A stretch of DNA of 64,000 nt from positions 56,511 through 120,510 of the forward strand of contig UQWA01000004.1 in NCBI GenBank assembly GCA_900544685.1, written 5' to 3'. Every line of letters begins with the position of its first letter. Position 1 is the first letter of the stretch. The DNA is from an uncultured Lachnospiraceae bacterium (lineage in GTDB: Bacteria > Bacillota > Clostridia > Lachnospirales > Lachnospiraceae). Position numbers and translations under genes: made by a program. Under the pieces are notes generated by a model. That model had not been told where the DNA came from. It worked only from the letters and a program-made list of their open reading frames with translations, and searched no databases. Positions 1-9,228 of the stretch are shown one piece after another.

Positions 1-434
1 CGTTCCAGATTCCGGTCATAGTTACCGGTGACCGTAGCATCCTGCTTAATCTCTGCCACACTGGTCTCCAGCGACTGAAGTGATTTCAGAATGCGCTGAA
101 GATTATTCTTGGCATAAGAAGCACCGGCGTTGTCATACAGCCTTTTAAAATCTTCCTGTGCCTGAGTGATCAGCAACTGTGGCGCAGCCGTATCCACCAG
201 TTCATCAGCACGTTCCGAATTCACTACAATAATGTACATGGTATAATCCACCTGTTCCTTCAAGTCCAGGTTATATTCGTTAGCTGTGGTAATATTCTGA
301 ACTGTCTCATCATACCGTTCTGAAAAACGGTATAACATGATGATCAAATAGAGTGCGATTACCAGAAGCGGAATCAGGCAGACCGCAACCATGACATTCA
401 GGCGGCTGCTCAGTGAAGTTTTCTTTTTTTTCAT
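1..434 (-). CDS. Sensor histidine kinase, YesM-like, N-terminal part (cut by window start)
   Basis: Only the first 144 codons lie in the window. The protein starts with a short lysine-rich stretch, then a hydrophobic segment at about residues 14-34 (VMVAVCLIPLLVIALYLIIM) that fits a membrane anchor, followed by a mostly helical, charged region that would be extracytoplasmic. No kinase domain is reached. The call rests on position: it starts 12 bases after the YesN-type response regulator and on the same strand, the usual order of YesN/YesM pairs. It probably senses an extracellular sugar or oligosaccharide for the adjoining arabinose genes; the ligand is not deducible. Confidence 0.7.
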   Translation of the reverse strand, partial: MKKKKTSLSSRLNVMVAVCLIPLLVIALYLIIMLYRFSERYDETVQNITTANEYNLDLKEQVDYTMYIIVVNSERADELVDTAAPQLLITQAQEDFKRLYDNAGASYAKNNLQRILKSLQSLETSVAEIKQDATVTGNYDRNLE

Positions 435-446
435 TAGAATCTCCTG

Positions 447-2063
447 TTACTTGCGGTTCCGGTACTCCTTTGGACTGCATCCTACCACTTTTTTAAAAAT
501 ATAACTAAAATAATGGGAATCCTTGTAGCCCACTTCGTATCCTATCTCTGCCGTTCTCATATTGGAACACATGAGAAGTTCTCTGGCTTTCTCCAGACGC
601 ACATACGTCAAATATTCCACAAAAGTCTGTCCCATCTCGTTGCTGAAAATAGTGCTGAAATAGCTTGGGCTGATATTCACCTGTGCCGCCACCATGTTCA
701 GAGACATATCATCATGCTTATAATTTTCATCAATAAATGCTTTCGCGTCTTCTAATAATTTACTGTATTTTTTCTTAGAATGCCCATCACGCAGCATCAT
801 AGTTTCCGAAAACAGAATGCCGATCTGATGCCGCAGAGACTGGGCATTTCCTGCTTTCTCCACGATCTGGTTAATATCTCTGCATTCTTCCGGCAATTCT
901 TCTGTGCCAATTTCCAGATTTTCCAGAAAATCAGTAGCGCAGAAAAACAGATCCATTACCACATACTGCCGATAGAGAAGTGACTTGCAGTTCTGCTCTC
1001 CGATATTCTGAAACAGTTCGTCCAGAAAACTGTCCACCTCTTCCACCGTTCCGTTTTTGAAGAACTTTTCCACCAGTTCATGCTCTCTCTTTTTTGACAG
1101 CATTTTACTGACGTCGATCTTTCCGTCTTCTTCGTTCTGCACAGGAACCATCTCCGCACTGTCTGCAATCTGATTGGCATCCAGGAAAAAACGGCTGGAA
1201 AACGCTCTTGCAGCTTCTTTATAAGAATTCTGGATATCTCCAATCCGCTGCACAATGCTTCCCAGTCCTCCGAAGTACTCTACTTTCGGATACGCCGCCA
1301 CCAGGTTCAAAAGTTCCTTTTTCGTCTCAGCGAATGTCTCCAGTACTTCTGTCTCAGACTCTCCCTTGATCAGAAATGCCCATCCTTCCGGGCTTCGGTC
1401 AAAGCTCAACACCTTTTCCCATGTTGATGACAGACTGTTTACTTTTTCCGATGCACGGTTCAGTTCATCAGAACATCCGGTTGCATCACCCTCCTGCATC
1501 AGTTTAAACAGAAATACCAGATATGCTGATGCGGTAAAATCCATTCCCAGACGCTGTCCTTTTTCCAGCAGTTCGATGGTGGACAGACGGTTGGATGCCA
1601 GAGCACCCCACAGCTTATGCTTTTCCTGAAGGATATTCTCCTCCATCTCTTTTTCATAGCGTTCCATCAGCCGGACATTGTCCTGTTCTTTTTCAATCAT
1701 ATCTCCGACTTTTTTCACAGCTTCCAGAAGCTTTGCCGAACTGATCGGCTTCAGCAGATAGTCTGTGACACCTATGCTGATGGCAGTCTTTGCATAGTCG
1801 AATTCATTATATCCACTTAAAATAATGATCTTGATCTGTGGCAGTTCTTTCTTTACCAGTCTGCTGAGTTCAAGACCATCCATAAACGGCATACGGATAT
1901 CCGTAATCAGGATATCCGGTTTTTCTCTCTTTATAAGAGGATAGGCCAGCTCCCCGTCGCTGGCCTCCCCTACAAATTCAAACCCTTCCTGCTCCCACGG
2001 AATATTGTTCTTGATTCCGTTTCGCATAACTACTTCGTCTTCTACTAAAAACACTTTTAACAT
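447..2063 (-). CDS. Response regulator with AraC-type DNA-binding domain (YesN family)
   Basis: 538 aa. An N-terminal receiver domain (about 3-120) carries the acidic pocket (VEDE) and the phosphoacceptor D55 in ILITDIRMP, with the conserved K of LLKPIS. A long linker region (about 150-420) follows, and a C-terminal AraC-type double helix-turn-helix (about 435-535) ends in the typical HYFSYIFKKVVGCSPKEYR. Family members respond to a membrane kinase and activate carbohydrate-use genes. It starts 10 bases after araD ends and is followed by the sensor kinase, so it appears co-transcribed with the arabinose genes it may control. No own promoter is obvious. Confidence 0.9.
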   Translation of the reverse strand: MLKVFLVEDEVVMRNGIKNNIPWEQEGFEFVGEASDGELAYPLIKREKPDILITDIRMPFMDGLELSRLVKKELPQIKIIILSGYNEFDYAKTAISIGVTDYLLKPISSAKLLEAVKKVGDMIEKEQDNVRLMERYEKEMEENILQEKHKLWGALASNRLSTIELLEKGQRLGMDFTASAYLVFLFKLMQEGDATGCSDELNRASEKVNSLSSTWEKVLSFDRSPEGWAFLIKGESETEVLETFAETKKELLNLVAAYPKVEYFGGLGSIVQRIGDIQNSYKEAARAFSSRFFLDANQIADSAEMVPVQNEEDGKIDVSKMLSKKREHELVEKFFKNGTVEEVDSFLDELFQNIGEQNCKSLLYRQYVVMDLFFCATDFLENLEIGTEELPEECRDINQIVEKAGNAQSLRHQIGILFSETMMLRDGHSKKKYSKLLEDAKAFIDENYKHDDMSLNMVAAQVNISPSYFSTIFSNEMGQTFVEYLTYVRLEKARELLMCSNMRTAEIGYEVGYKDSHYFSYIFKKVVGCSPKEYRNRK

Positions 2064-2073
2064 GTACTGTTAC

Positions 2074-2760
2074 TTACCTCTGTCCATAATATGCGTTTGC
2101 ACCATGTTTACGATAGTAATGCTTATCCTGAAGTTCCTGCGGTGCCGGCTGGATTCTCGGATTGATCTGTTCTGCACGTGCAGCCATCTTGGCTACTTCT
2201 TCCAGAACCACAGCATTATGTACAGCTTCATGTCCGTCTTTGCCCCAGGTAAATGGTCCGTGATTCTTGCACAGAACTGCCGGAACTGCTTCATAATCGC
2301 GGTCTTTGAAGACATCCACAATCAGAAGCCCTGTATTTTTCTCATATTCATCAAATTCATGTCCGGTCAGGCACCTTGCACATGGAATCTCGCCATACAT
2401 ATAGTCTGCATGTGTAGTTCCATAGCATGGAATGGATCTTCCTGCCTGTGCCCAACTGGTTGCCCACGGTGAATGAGTATGTACTACACCGCCGATCTTC
2501 GGAAATGCCTTGTACAGTTCCAGATGTGTAGCTGTATCAGAAGAAGGGTTGTATCTTCCTTCTACTTTATTACCATTCAGGTCCATCAGCACCATGTCGT
2601 CCGGTGTCAGTTTATCATAATCCACACCGCTTGGCTTGATGGCGAAAATGCCGCTTTCACGGTCAATCTCACTGACATTTCCCCATGTGAATGTAACCAG
2701 TCCATGTTTTGGCAGAAGCATATTCGCTTCATATACACGTTTTTTTAATTCTTCTAACAT
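2074..2760 (-). CDS. araD: L-ribulose-5-phosphate 4-epimerase
   Basis: 228 aa, full length for class II aldolase/AraD proteins. It interconverts L-ribulose 5-phosphate and D-xylulose 5-phosphate, the last arabinose-specific step before the pentose phosphate pathway. The zinc ligands are visible: the His pair in VVHTHSPWATSW (about residues 95-97) and a third in CKNHGPFTWG (about 170). KPSGVDYDKL and SSDTATHLELYKAFP are family signatures. It follows the kinase gene by 12 bases and precedes the response regulator by 10 bases, so it is the third gene of a five-gene operon. Confidence 0.95.
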   Translation of the reverse strand: MLEELKKRVYEANMLLPKHGLVTFTWGNVSEIDRESGIFAIKPSGVDYDKLTPDDMVLMDLNGNKVEGRYNPSSDTATHLELYKAFPKIGGVVHTHSPWATSWAQAGRSIPCYGTTHADYMYGEIPCARCLTGHEFDEYEKNTGLLIVDVFKDRDYEAVPAVLCKNHGPFTWGKDGHEAVHNAVVLEEVAKMAARAEQINPRIQPAPQELQDKHYYRKHGANAYYGQR

Positions 2761-2772
2761 TGTTTTCTCTCC

Positions 2773-4374
2773 TTAGCTGTTCACCTTTAATGTCTCTACT
2801 GCAGCTTTTTCTGCTGCCAGTACCGGTACGTAGGATGCCATGAAGTCTTCGAATCCCTTCACATCTGCTGCATCCGGAGCCATTGTGGTTCCTTCCTGTC
2901 CTGCAAATACTTCTTTGCTTAAGTATTCATCCAGAGTCTGTCTTTCTGCTTTATTCTTCATATAAGATGCCAGAAGTGCAATGCCCCATGCGCCGCCTTC
3001 TCCGGCTGTCTCCATAACCGTAACCGGTGTATTCATAGCTGCTGCCATGATGCTCTGTCCAACGCCTTTGGTCTTGAACAATCCGCCATGTCCCATGAGG
3101 CGATCCAGTTCTACATTTTCCTGCTGTGTCAGGATATCCATACCCATCTTCAGTGTAGCAACGGAAGAATACAGGTGAGATCTCATAAAATTCGCCAGAT
3201 TGAAATGTGCGTTCGGAGTACGAACGAATAACGGGCGTCCTTCTTCCAGACCGGAAATTGGTTCTCCTGAGAAATAGTTGTAAGATACCAGTCCACCGCA
3301 GTCCTTATCACCTTCCAGTGCCTTGTTGTACAGAGTACCGTACAGATTGTTCATATCTGCTTCCATACCCATGGTCTCCATGAATTCACGGAACAGTCCA
3401 ACCCATGCATTCAGGTCAGAAGTACAGGTATTGCAGTGTACCATAGCTACCAGGCTTCCGTCCGGTGTAGTAACCATATCCAGTTCCGGATATGCCTTGG
3501 AAAGATCCTTTTCCAGAACTGCCATCAGGAAAATAGAAGTACCAGCAGATACGTTACCGGTGCGCTGTTTTACACTATTGGTTGCTGCCATACCGGTTCC
3601 CGCATCACCTTCTGCCGGGCATACCGGAATGCCACTTTTCAGCTTGCCGGATACATCCAGTTTCTTTGCTCCTTCTTCTGTCAGCACACCCGCTTCTTCA
3701 CCTGCAACCAGCACCTTCGGAAGAATATCTCTTAATTTCCATGGGAAGTTCTTGTCTGCTACCAGCGCATCAAACTTCTGTACCATGGTTTCATCGTAAT
3801 CTTTTTTGCTGCAGTCAATCGGGAACATACCGGATGCGTCACCGATACCCAGATTTTTTTCTCCGGTCAGCTGCCAGTGAATATAGCCTGCCAGTGTGGT
3901 AAAGAATGTGATATCTTTCACATGTTCTTCTCCATTTAAAATTGCCTGATAAAGATGTGCGATACTCCATCTCTGAGGAATGTTGTAATTAAATTCTTTG
4001 AACAGCTTCTCAGAAGCCTCTGCTGTGATGGTGTTTCTCCAGGTCCTGAATGGTACCAGAAGCTGGTCTTCTTTGCCAAATGCCATATAGCCATGCATCA
4101 TAGCGGAAAATCCGATGGCACCGATGTTCTCCAGTTCTACGTCATACTGCTTCTTCACATCTGCTGCCATATCTGTGTAGGCATCCTGCAGTCCGCCCCA
4201 TATATCTTCCAGTGTATAAGTCCAGATACCATTATCCAGACGGTTCTCCCATTCATGGCTTCCGGATGCTATTGGTGCATTGGTGGAATCTACCAGGACC
4301 GCTTTGATTCTGGTGGAACCAAATTCGATACCAAGTGCTGTTTTTGCATTTAAAATGTCTTCTCTAATACCCAT
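2773..4374 (-). CDS. araB: FGGY-family carbohydrate kinase, probable L-ribulokinase
   Basis: 533 aa with the FGGY kinase architecture: an N-terminal ATPase fold opening with [17 protein letters not shown], and a C-terminal half with the phosphate loop [10 protein letters not shown] and [14 protein letters not shown]. Position between araA and araD makes L-ribulose phosphorylation the likely reaction. It is not closely like the short E. coli AraB in its opening motif, and relatives are often labelled only as FGGY or xylulokinase-like, so substrate is inferred from context. ATG follows an AGGAGAAT ribosome binding site. A hairpin lies in the 89-base gap to araA. Confidence 0.85.
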   Translation of the reverse strand: MGIREDILNAKTALGIEFGSTRIKAVLVDSTNAPIASGSHEWENRLDNGIWTYTLEDIWGGLQDAYTDMAADVKKQYDVELENIGAIGFSAMMHGYMAFGKEDQLLVPFRTWRNTITAEASEKLFKEFNYNIPQRWSIAHLYQAILNGEEHVKDITFFTTLAGYIHWQLTGEKNLGIGDASGMFPIDCSKKDYDETMVQKFDALVADKNFPWKLRDILPKVLVAGEEAGVLTEEGAKKLDVSGKLKSGIPVCPAEGDAGTGMAATNSVKQRTGNVSAGTSIFLMAVLEKDLSKAYPELDMVTTPDGSLVAMVHCNTCTSDLNAWVGLFREFMETMGMEADMNNLYGTLYNKALEGDKDCGGLVSYNYFSGEPISGLEEGRPLFVRTPNAHFNLANFMRSHLYSSVATLKMGMDILTQQENVELDRLMGHGGLFKTKGVGQSIMAAAMNTPVTVMETAGEGGAWGIALLASYMKNKAERQTLDEYLSKEVFAGQEGTTMAPDAADVKGFEDFMASYVPVLAAEKAAVETLKVNS

Positions 4375-4402
4375 TTTCCCATTCTCCTTTTTAACCCATA
4401 TT

Positions 4403-4432
4403 ACCGAGGACAGAATTTAACTCTGTCCCCGG
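4403..4432 (-). other. Intercistronic hairpin between araA and the kinase gene
   Basis: ACCGGGGACAGA and TCTGTCCTCGGT pair almost perfectly around a 6-7 base loop on the minus-strand transcript. No T-run follows, so it is not a classic terminator. It may protect araA mRNA from 3' decay and so set a higher araA level than the downstream genes; that role is inferred. Confidence 0.55.
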
Positions 4433-4463
4433 TATAAAATAATTTTATCATATTTTCTTTATC

Positions 4464-5960
4464 TTATCTATAGAAGATACTTCCAAGCTGAAGATCCTTC
4501 TTGAAATCTCTGATCCTGGTATCTTTGTCAATATAAACAGCTTCGATACCCATTGCTGCTGCCCAGTCACCCATCTGCTCTGCAGTCAGGTCGTAAGAGA
4601 ATGCAGTATGATGAGCACCGCCAGCCAGAATCCATGCTTCCGCACCTGTTGCCAGGCTTGGCTGTGGAGTCCAGAATGCGGTTGCTACTGGAAGCTTCGG
4701 CATTGGTTTTTCTACCTTCTTGCAGTCTACATCATTGATGATCAGACGGAAACGGTTGCCCAGGTCTACCAGAGAGGTTGCGATAGCAGGACCTGTCTTG
4801 GATGTATAAACCAGACGTGCCGGGTCTTCTCTGTCACCCATGGAAAGCGGGCAAACCTTGATACCGATCGGACCATCTGCGATGGTCGGGCAAACTTCCA
4901 GCATGTGTGCTTCCAGAATACCTTCTTTTCCAGGAACCAGATTGTATGTATAGTCTTCCATGAAGGATGTTCCCTTTGGATTCTTCACGCCTGCTGTCAT
5001 AATCTTCATCAGGCGAACCATAGCAGCTGTCTTCCAGTCACCTTCTGCGCCGAATCCATAGCCTTTTTCCATCAGTCTCTGCATAGCCAGACCTGGAAGC
5101 TGCTTCAATGCGCCAAGATCACCGAAATGTGTAACCACTGCCTGATAATTCTTCTCTTCCAGGAACTTTTCAAAACCGATCTCAATACCGGCCTGAACAG
5201 CTACATGCTTCTTAAATTCCTGAGGATCTCTTCCTTCCAGAATGATGTCATATTTGCTGTAGTATTCCTCTACCAGAGTGTCAATCTCATTTTGTGGAAC
5301 TGCTGCCACATATTCTGCCACTTCATTTATCGGATAAGCATCTACTTCCCAGCCAAACTTGATCTGTGCTTCTACCTTGTCACCTTCGGTAACAGCTACG
5401 TTTCTCATATTATCTGCCACACGGCATACACGGATATGGCTGCTCTCCATGATACCAACTGCAGTTGCCATCCAGCTTGCAATTCTTTCCTGCACTTCTT
5501 TATCTGCCCAGTAACCAACGACTACTTTTCTCTCGATACCCATTCTGGAAACAATATGACCATATTCTCTGTCACCGTGTGCAGACTGGTTCTCATTCAT
5601 GAAATCCATATCAATGGTATCGTATGGAATCTCACGGTTAAACTGTGTATGAAGGTGCATCAGTGGTTTGCGGTATTCCTGTAATCCGAGAATCCATGAT
5701 TTTGCAGGGGAGAAGGTATGCATCCAGGTGATCACACCTGCACATTCTTCATCTGCATTTGCTTCATTAAAAGTCTTACGAATCAGTTCGTTGGTAATCA
5801 AAGTCGGTTTCCATACTACTTCATATGGAAGTACTCCGGACTTATTCAGTTCTTCCACGATCTTCTGTGAATGCTCTGCTACATGTGCAAGACATTCATC
5901 TCCGTACAGGTCCTGTGATCCTGTACAAAACCAGAATTTATAATTTTTCATTGTTTTCAT
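4464..5960 (-). CDS. araA: L-arabinose isomerase
   Basis: 498 aa, full length. It converts L-arabinose to L-ribulose in the cytoplasm. The metal and catalytic residues of the family are in place: Glu in GFGAEGDWKTAA (about 306), Glu in SFMEDYTYNL (about 333), His in EAHMLEVCP (about 350) and His in GGAHHTAFSYDL (about 449). The opening FWFCTGSQDLYG is a family signature. The ATG has a GGAGG site 10 bases upstream. It is first in the operon and divergent from the PucR-type regulator; the 152-base gap between them must hold both promoters. Confidence 0.97.
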   Translation of the reverse strand: MKTMKNYKFWFCTGSQDLYGDECLAHVAEHSQKIVEELNKSGVLPYEVVWKPTLITNELIRKTFNEANADEECAGVITWMHTFSPAKSWILGLQEYRKPLMHLHTQFNREIPYDTIDMDFMNENQSAHGDREYGHIVSRMGIERKVVVGYWADKEVQERIASWMATAVGIMESSHIRVCRVADNMRNVAVTEGDKVEAQIKFGWEVDAYPINEVAEYVAAVPQNEIDTLVEEYYSKYDIILEGRDPQEFKKHVAVQAGIEIGFEKFLEEKNYQAVVTHFGDLGALKQLPGLAMQRLMEKGYGFGAEGDWKTAAMVRLMKIMTAGVKNPKGTSFMEDYTYNLVPGKEGILEAHMLEVCPTIADGPIGIKVCPLSMGDREDPARLVYTSKTGPAIATSLVDLGNRFRLIINDVDCKKVEKPMPKLPVATAFWTPQPSLATGAEAWILAGGAHHTAFSYDLTAEQMGDWAAAMGIEAVYIDKDTRIRDFKKDLQLGSIFYR

Positions 5961-6112
5961 TGATGCAAACCTCCATTTATTTTATAATAAATCTACATAA
6001 AAAGATATTATAAATATATCGTGAATGGCAATTTCCTACAAGGGAAGAATTTGCGAATTTGGTTGGATATTTTTGTGACACGAATTACATAAAAAGAAAG
6101 TTTGGTACTATC

Positions 6113-7609
6113 ATGAAACTGAGTATGTGGATGATTGCTAATCGGCTGACCTCCTTTGATCTGGAACTTCATATAAAAAATGACGCAAAACAGGTATTGA
6201 AAAGTGCCCGTCAGGTATATGCCAATGACTGCGCAGTTGTCACAGCCAGAGGCTCTAACGTGATCTGCTATGATGCCTCTGATGTAGCAAACCAGATTAT
6301 CATTAAAAATATGTCTGTTACACAGGGTATGGAACTGGTACAGAGTGTTTTTGACTTTTATCAGGACTGGATTGATGAAATCAAGCAGCAATTAAAAGAC
6401 TTCAATTACCAGAAGGTGATTGATCTGTCCTGGAATGTTTTTCATAATCCTATTCTGCTTTTTAACGGTAATCATCGGATTCTTGCTATGAGCAGGTACT
6501 ATACCGACGAAGAAATGGGGATTGAATGGTCATATCTGAAAGAGTTTGGCTATCCTTCCATGGAACATTTCCAGGTTATGCGAAGCAACAATATGCTTCG
6601 TGACGTAGAATATGCCCAGCTTTTTGCCTTTACAAAAAATGACTCTTCCAACGCCATGTCCAGCCCAATCCGGTTCCGGGATAAAATCTGTGGACGTCTT
6701 ATCGTTTTGGAAAAAGACAGAAAATTTAATCAGGGAGATGTGGAACTCCTGAATATTCTCGTAAATGAACTGCGTCTTCCTCTGGCTGAACAAAAATCAG
6801 AAGATAAGACTTTATCCGAGATTAATTTCGACTGTCTTGGTAATCTGCTGGATGGTACAGGCACAAATATTCAGAGTCTCACATTTTTGCTCTCTTATAT
6901 GCAATGGAACATCAATGATTACTACAAAGTCTATAAAATCAAGATTCAGGAAAGTCAGGAAACTCTTACTGTAAAAGAACGATTCTTTCTGGAGACCTTG
7001 CGCCGCAACACTATGGGCTGTGCTGTTCTGAAAAAAGAAAAGGGCGGAGAATTATACATTATACACAATCTGCATCAGTCTCCTGGATCTGCAGTGAAAG
7101 AACGTCTGTTAAATCTTGCTAAGTATAATCGTTTCTTTCTTACAGAAAGTCTGGAATTTCAGGGAATATATCATCTGAATTTTCTGCGCGAGCAGGCTGA
7201 TTATGCCATGGATCTGATCCATATTTATCACTATGATCCTGACATGCTTGCTGAACACCTGCCGTGTATTTCTTTCTATAACTGTGCAATTGAATATCTG
7301 ATTACTTCCGGTAATCTCGGAAAAAGTATGTACGCCCTACATCCAGATATTCTTCGCCTGTGGAGAGAACGCTGCCGAGATAAAGATCACAAGCTGGATA
7401 CTTACATCTGCTACCTTGAAAACGGACGTTCTTTAAAAAAAGCCGCAGAACATCTGCATCTTCACCGCAACACACTTGTATATCGTATCAACAAAATACA
7501 GGAGTCCCTTCATTACCATTCAGATGATCTTTACACCATGGATTATATCCGGCTTTCTATCCGGATTCTGTATATTCTGGAAAAGCGGGGATTTCCTCTG
7601 AATATTTAA
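6113..7609 (+). CDS. PucR/CdaR-type transcriptional regulator
   Basis: 498 aa from the ATG at 6113; an earlier in-frame ATG at 6059 is possible but lacks a ribosome binding site and the MKLSMWMIANRL start looks natural. The C-terminus (about 430-490) is the PucR helix-turn-helix: LENGRSLKKAAEHLHLHRNTLVYRINKI. The N-terminal and middle parts look like a sensory region with no recognised ligand motif. It stands divergent from araA and is followed by a convergent MATE gene. It may control araA or the plus-strand symporter/methyltransferase pair 1.6 kb downstream. Confidence 0.85.
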   Translation: MKLSMWMIANRLTSFDLELHIKNDAKQVLKSARQVYANDCAVVTARGSNVICYDASDVANQIIIKNMSVTQGMELVQSVFDFYQDWIDEIKQQLKDFNYQKVIDLSWNVFHNPILLFNGNHRILAMSRYYTDEEMGIEWSYLKEFGYPSMEHFQVMRSNNMLRDVEYAQLFAFTKNDSSNAMSSPIRFRDKICGRLIVLEKDRKFNQGDVELLNILVNELRLPLAEQKSEDKTLSEINFDCLGNLLDGTGTNIQSLTFLLSYMQWNINDYYKVYKIKIQESQETLTVKERFFLETLRRNTMGCAVLKKEKGGELYIIHNLHQSPGSAVKERLLNLAKYNRFFLTESLEFQGIYHLNFLREQADYAMDLIHIYHYDPDMLAEHLPCISFYNCAIEYLITSGNLGKSMYALHPDILRLWRERCRDKDHKLDTYICYLENGRSLKKAAEHLHLHRNTLVYRINKIQESLHYHSDDLYTMDYIRLSIRILYILEKRGFPLNI

Positions 7610-7633
7610 CATCTATCTGGTAGGAGTGCAGTC

Positions 7634-9004
7634 TTACTGGGCACCTTTTCTCCATCTTCCAGACAGGAAAAATACCGTTCCAATCAGAATCGGGGCAAAG
7701 CCTGCCACTGCATCTCCATACCAGAAGCCCACACTTCTCCAGTTCAGAACAAACCCCAAAAGTGCTGCCAGACCAATTCTTCCTATCACGCCGTCAATCA
7801 ACGCCACCAGAAGGTTTAATCTGGAATTTCCTGAACCATTAATCAATGAAAATGCTCCCGATCTGGTTGCGCAGCCGAAGAAATTCAAAATCACCGGCAT
7901 CACCACAAGAGATGCCTTTGCCAGTACATCTCTGTCACTGGTGAACATGGAACAGACTACATCCGGGAAGCAATACAGCATCACAGATACTACGATGGTT
8001 ATCGCCAGTCCGATCGTCAGCACTACCTGTAAAATTCTTGGTACTCTGTCATATTTTTCTGCACCAATACTCTGTCCGGTCATTGAGCTTCCTGCCGTAG
8101 TAAATGAATTGGACACAATTCCCATCATCAGAGCCGATTTATTATAGATGCCTGCCAATGCCGAATAAACCACACCCTCTGCATTAATCCAGGCTGTCAG
8201 TACTATCTTAGATATATTAATTGCCGCAGACTGTATCGCCATTGGTATCCCAAGTACCAGTAAAGGTTTCAGTACTTCTCCTGATATCCGGAAACTTTCT
8301 CTCTTAAAATCAAAGCCAAATTCCTCTTTCCTCCTGTACAGATAAAATATAGAGATCACGAAACTGGCTCCCTGTCCAATTACAGTGGCAAGCGCTGCTC
8401 CTGCTACCCCCATATGGCAGAATGCAACGAAAAAAATATCCAGTACGGTATTTATGACCGCTGCAATTGCGATAAATACAAACGGTCTTCTGGAATCGCC
8501 CATTCCGCGCAGAATAGCCGATACAATATTATATCCATAAATAAAAATCAGTCCAAAAATACAGATAACCATGTAATCCATCGTATATGTATAAGATTCT
8601 GAAGGTGTATTCAGAATATTCAGAATCTGATATCTGAGTAAATAACAGCTTACTGACATGATAATCGAAATTGCAAATAAAAAAGTAAACATCGTACCTA
8701 TCATCTTGCTGATTAAATGATGTTTCCTTGCACCTACATACTGAGAAATAATCACCTGACCTGCTGATGCAAATCCCATAGCCAAAAATGTCAGTAAATG
8801 CAGTACATCACCACCTATGGATACCGCTGACATTCCTGTACCTCCTATCACCTGTCCCACCACTACCATATCAACCAGATTGTATATTGCCTGCAGTGCA
8901 TTGGCAACAAACAACGGCATTGCGAAAATCAGGATCTGCTTTGTCACGCTCCCACTGGTCAGATCACGAACCATAGAAACCTGTTCTTTGTTTTTTTCAC
9001 CCAT
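7634..9004 (-). CDS. MATE family efflux transporter
   Basis: 456 aa with about twelve hydrophobic segments. The N-terminus (LTSGSVTKQILIFAMPLFVANALQAIYN) and the GRVIGGTGMSAVSIGG-like and ILRGMGDSRRPF motifs are typical of MatE proteins of the NorM/DinF class in Clostridia, which expel cationic compounds using Na+ or H+ gradients. Substrate unknown. ATG preceded by GAGGAG. It is convergent with the PucR-type gene (24 bases between stops) and divergent from the symporter gene. A second MATE at 46443-47780 is only distantly alike. Confidence 0.9.
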   Translation of the reverse strand: MGEKNKEQVSMVRDLTSGSVTKQILIFAMPLFVANALQAIYNLVDMVVVGQVIGGTGMSAVSIGGDVLHLLTFLAMGFASAGQVIISQYVGARKHHLISKMIGTMFTFLFAISIIMSVSCYLLRYQILNILNTPSESYTYTMDYMVICIFGLIFIYGYNIVSAILRGMGDSRRPFVFIAIAAVINTVLDIFFVAFCHMGVAGAALATVIGQGASFVISIFYLYRRKEEFGFDFKRESFRISGEVLKPLLVLGIPMAIQSAAINISKIVLTAWINAEGVVYSALAGIYNKSALMMGIVSNSFTTAGSSMTGQSIGAEKYDRVPRILQVVLTIGLAITIVVSVMLYCFPDVVCSMFTSDRDVLAKASLVVMPVILNFFGCATRSGAFSLINGSGNSRLNLLVALIDGVIGRIGLAALLGFVLNWRSVGFWYGDAVAGFAPILIGTVFFLSGRWRKGAQ

Positions 9005-9171
9005 GTCTTTTCTCCTCTCTTCCTATATTCATATATCTGCTGTTAGTTTAACTTATTCTTCCCCTTCCATTTTTCGTACTCCGATACGAATTTTCATTCT
9101 TTTTTTCTTTGTTTTTTTGTACCAAAGGACAAGGTATTTTTCTTTTTTGATTTGTATAATTATGACAGTAC

Positions 9172-9187
9172 TTAAGAATATTCTTAA
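9172..9187. promoter_or_regulatory. Perfect 16-bp palindrome upstream of the symporter gene
   Basis: TTAAGAATATTCTTAA is a perfect inverted repeat, 41 bases before the symporter ATG. A TATAAT sits just upstream at 9155-9160, so the palindrome would cover the transcription start and early transcript. This placement fits a repressor operator. Which regulator binds is unknown; the nearby PucR-type protein is one candidate. Confidence 0.55.
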
Positions 9188-9228
9188 CATAAAAATTTAC
9201 ACAGGAAAATGTATTGGGAGGTGTTTTT

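Noticed and set aside
4608..5684. A 358-codon open frame on the plus strand opposite araA.
   Set aside because: It is antisense to a clear araA, has no ribosome site, and its product is a low-complexity mix of Cys, His and Ser typical of shadow frames.
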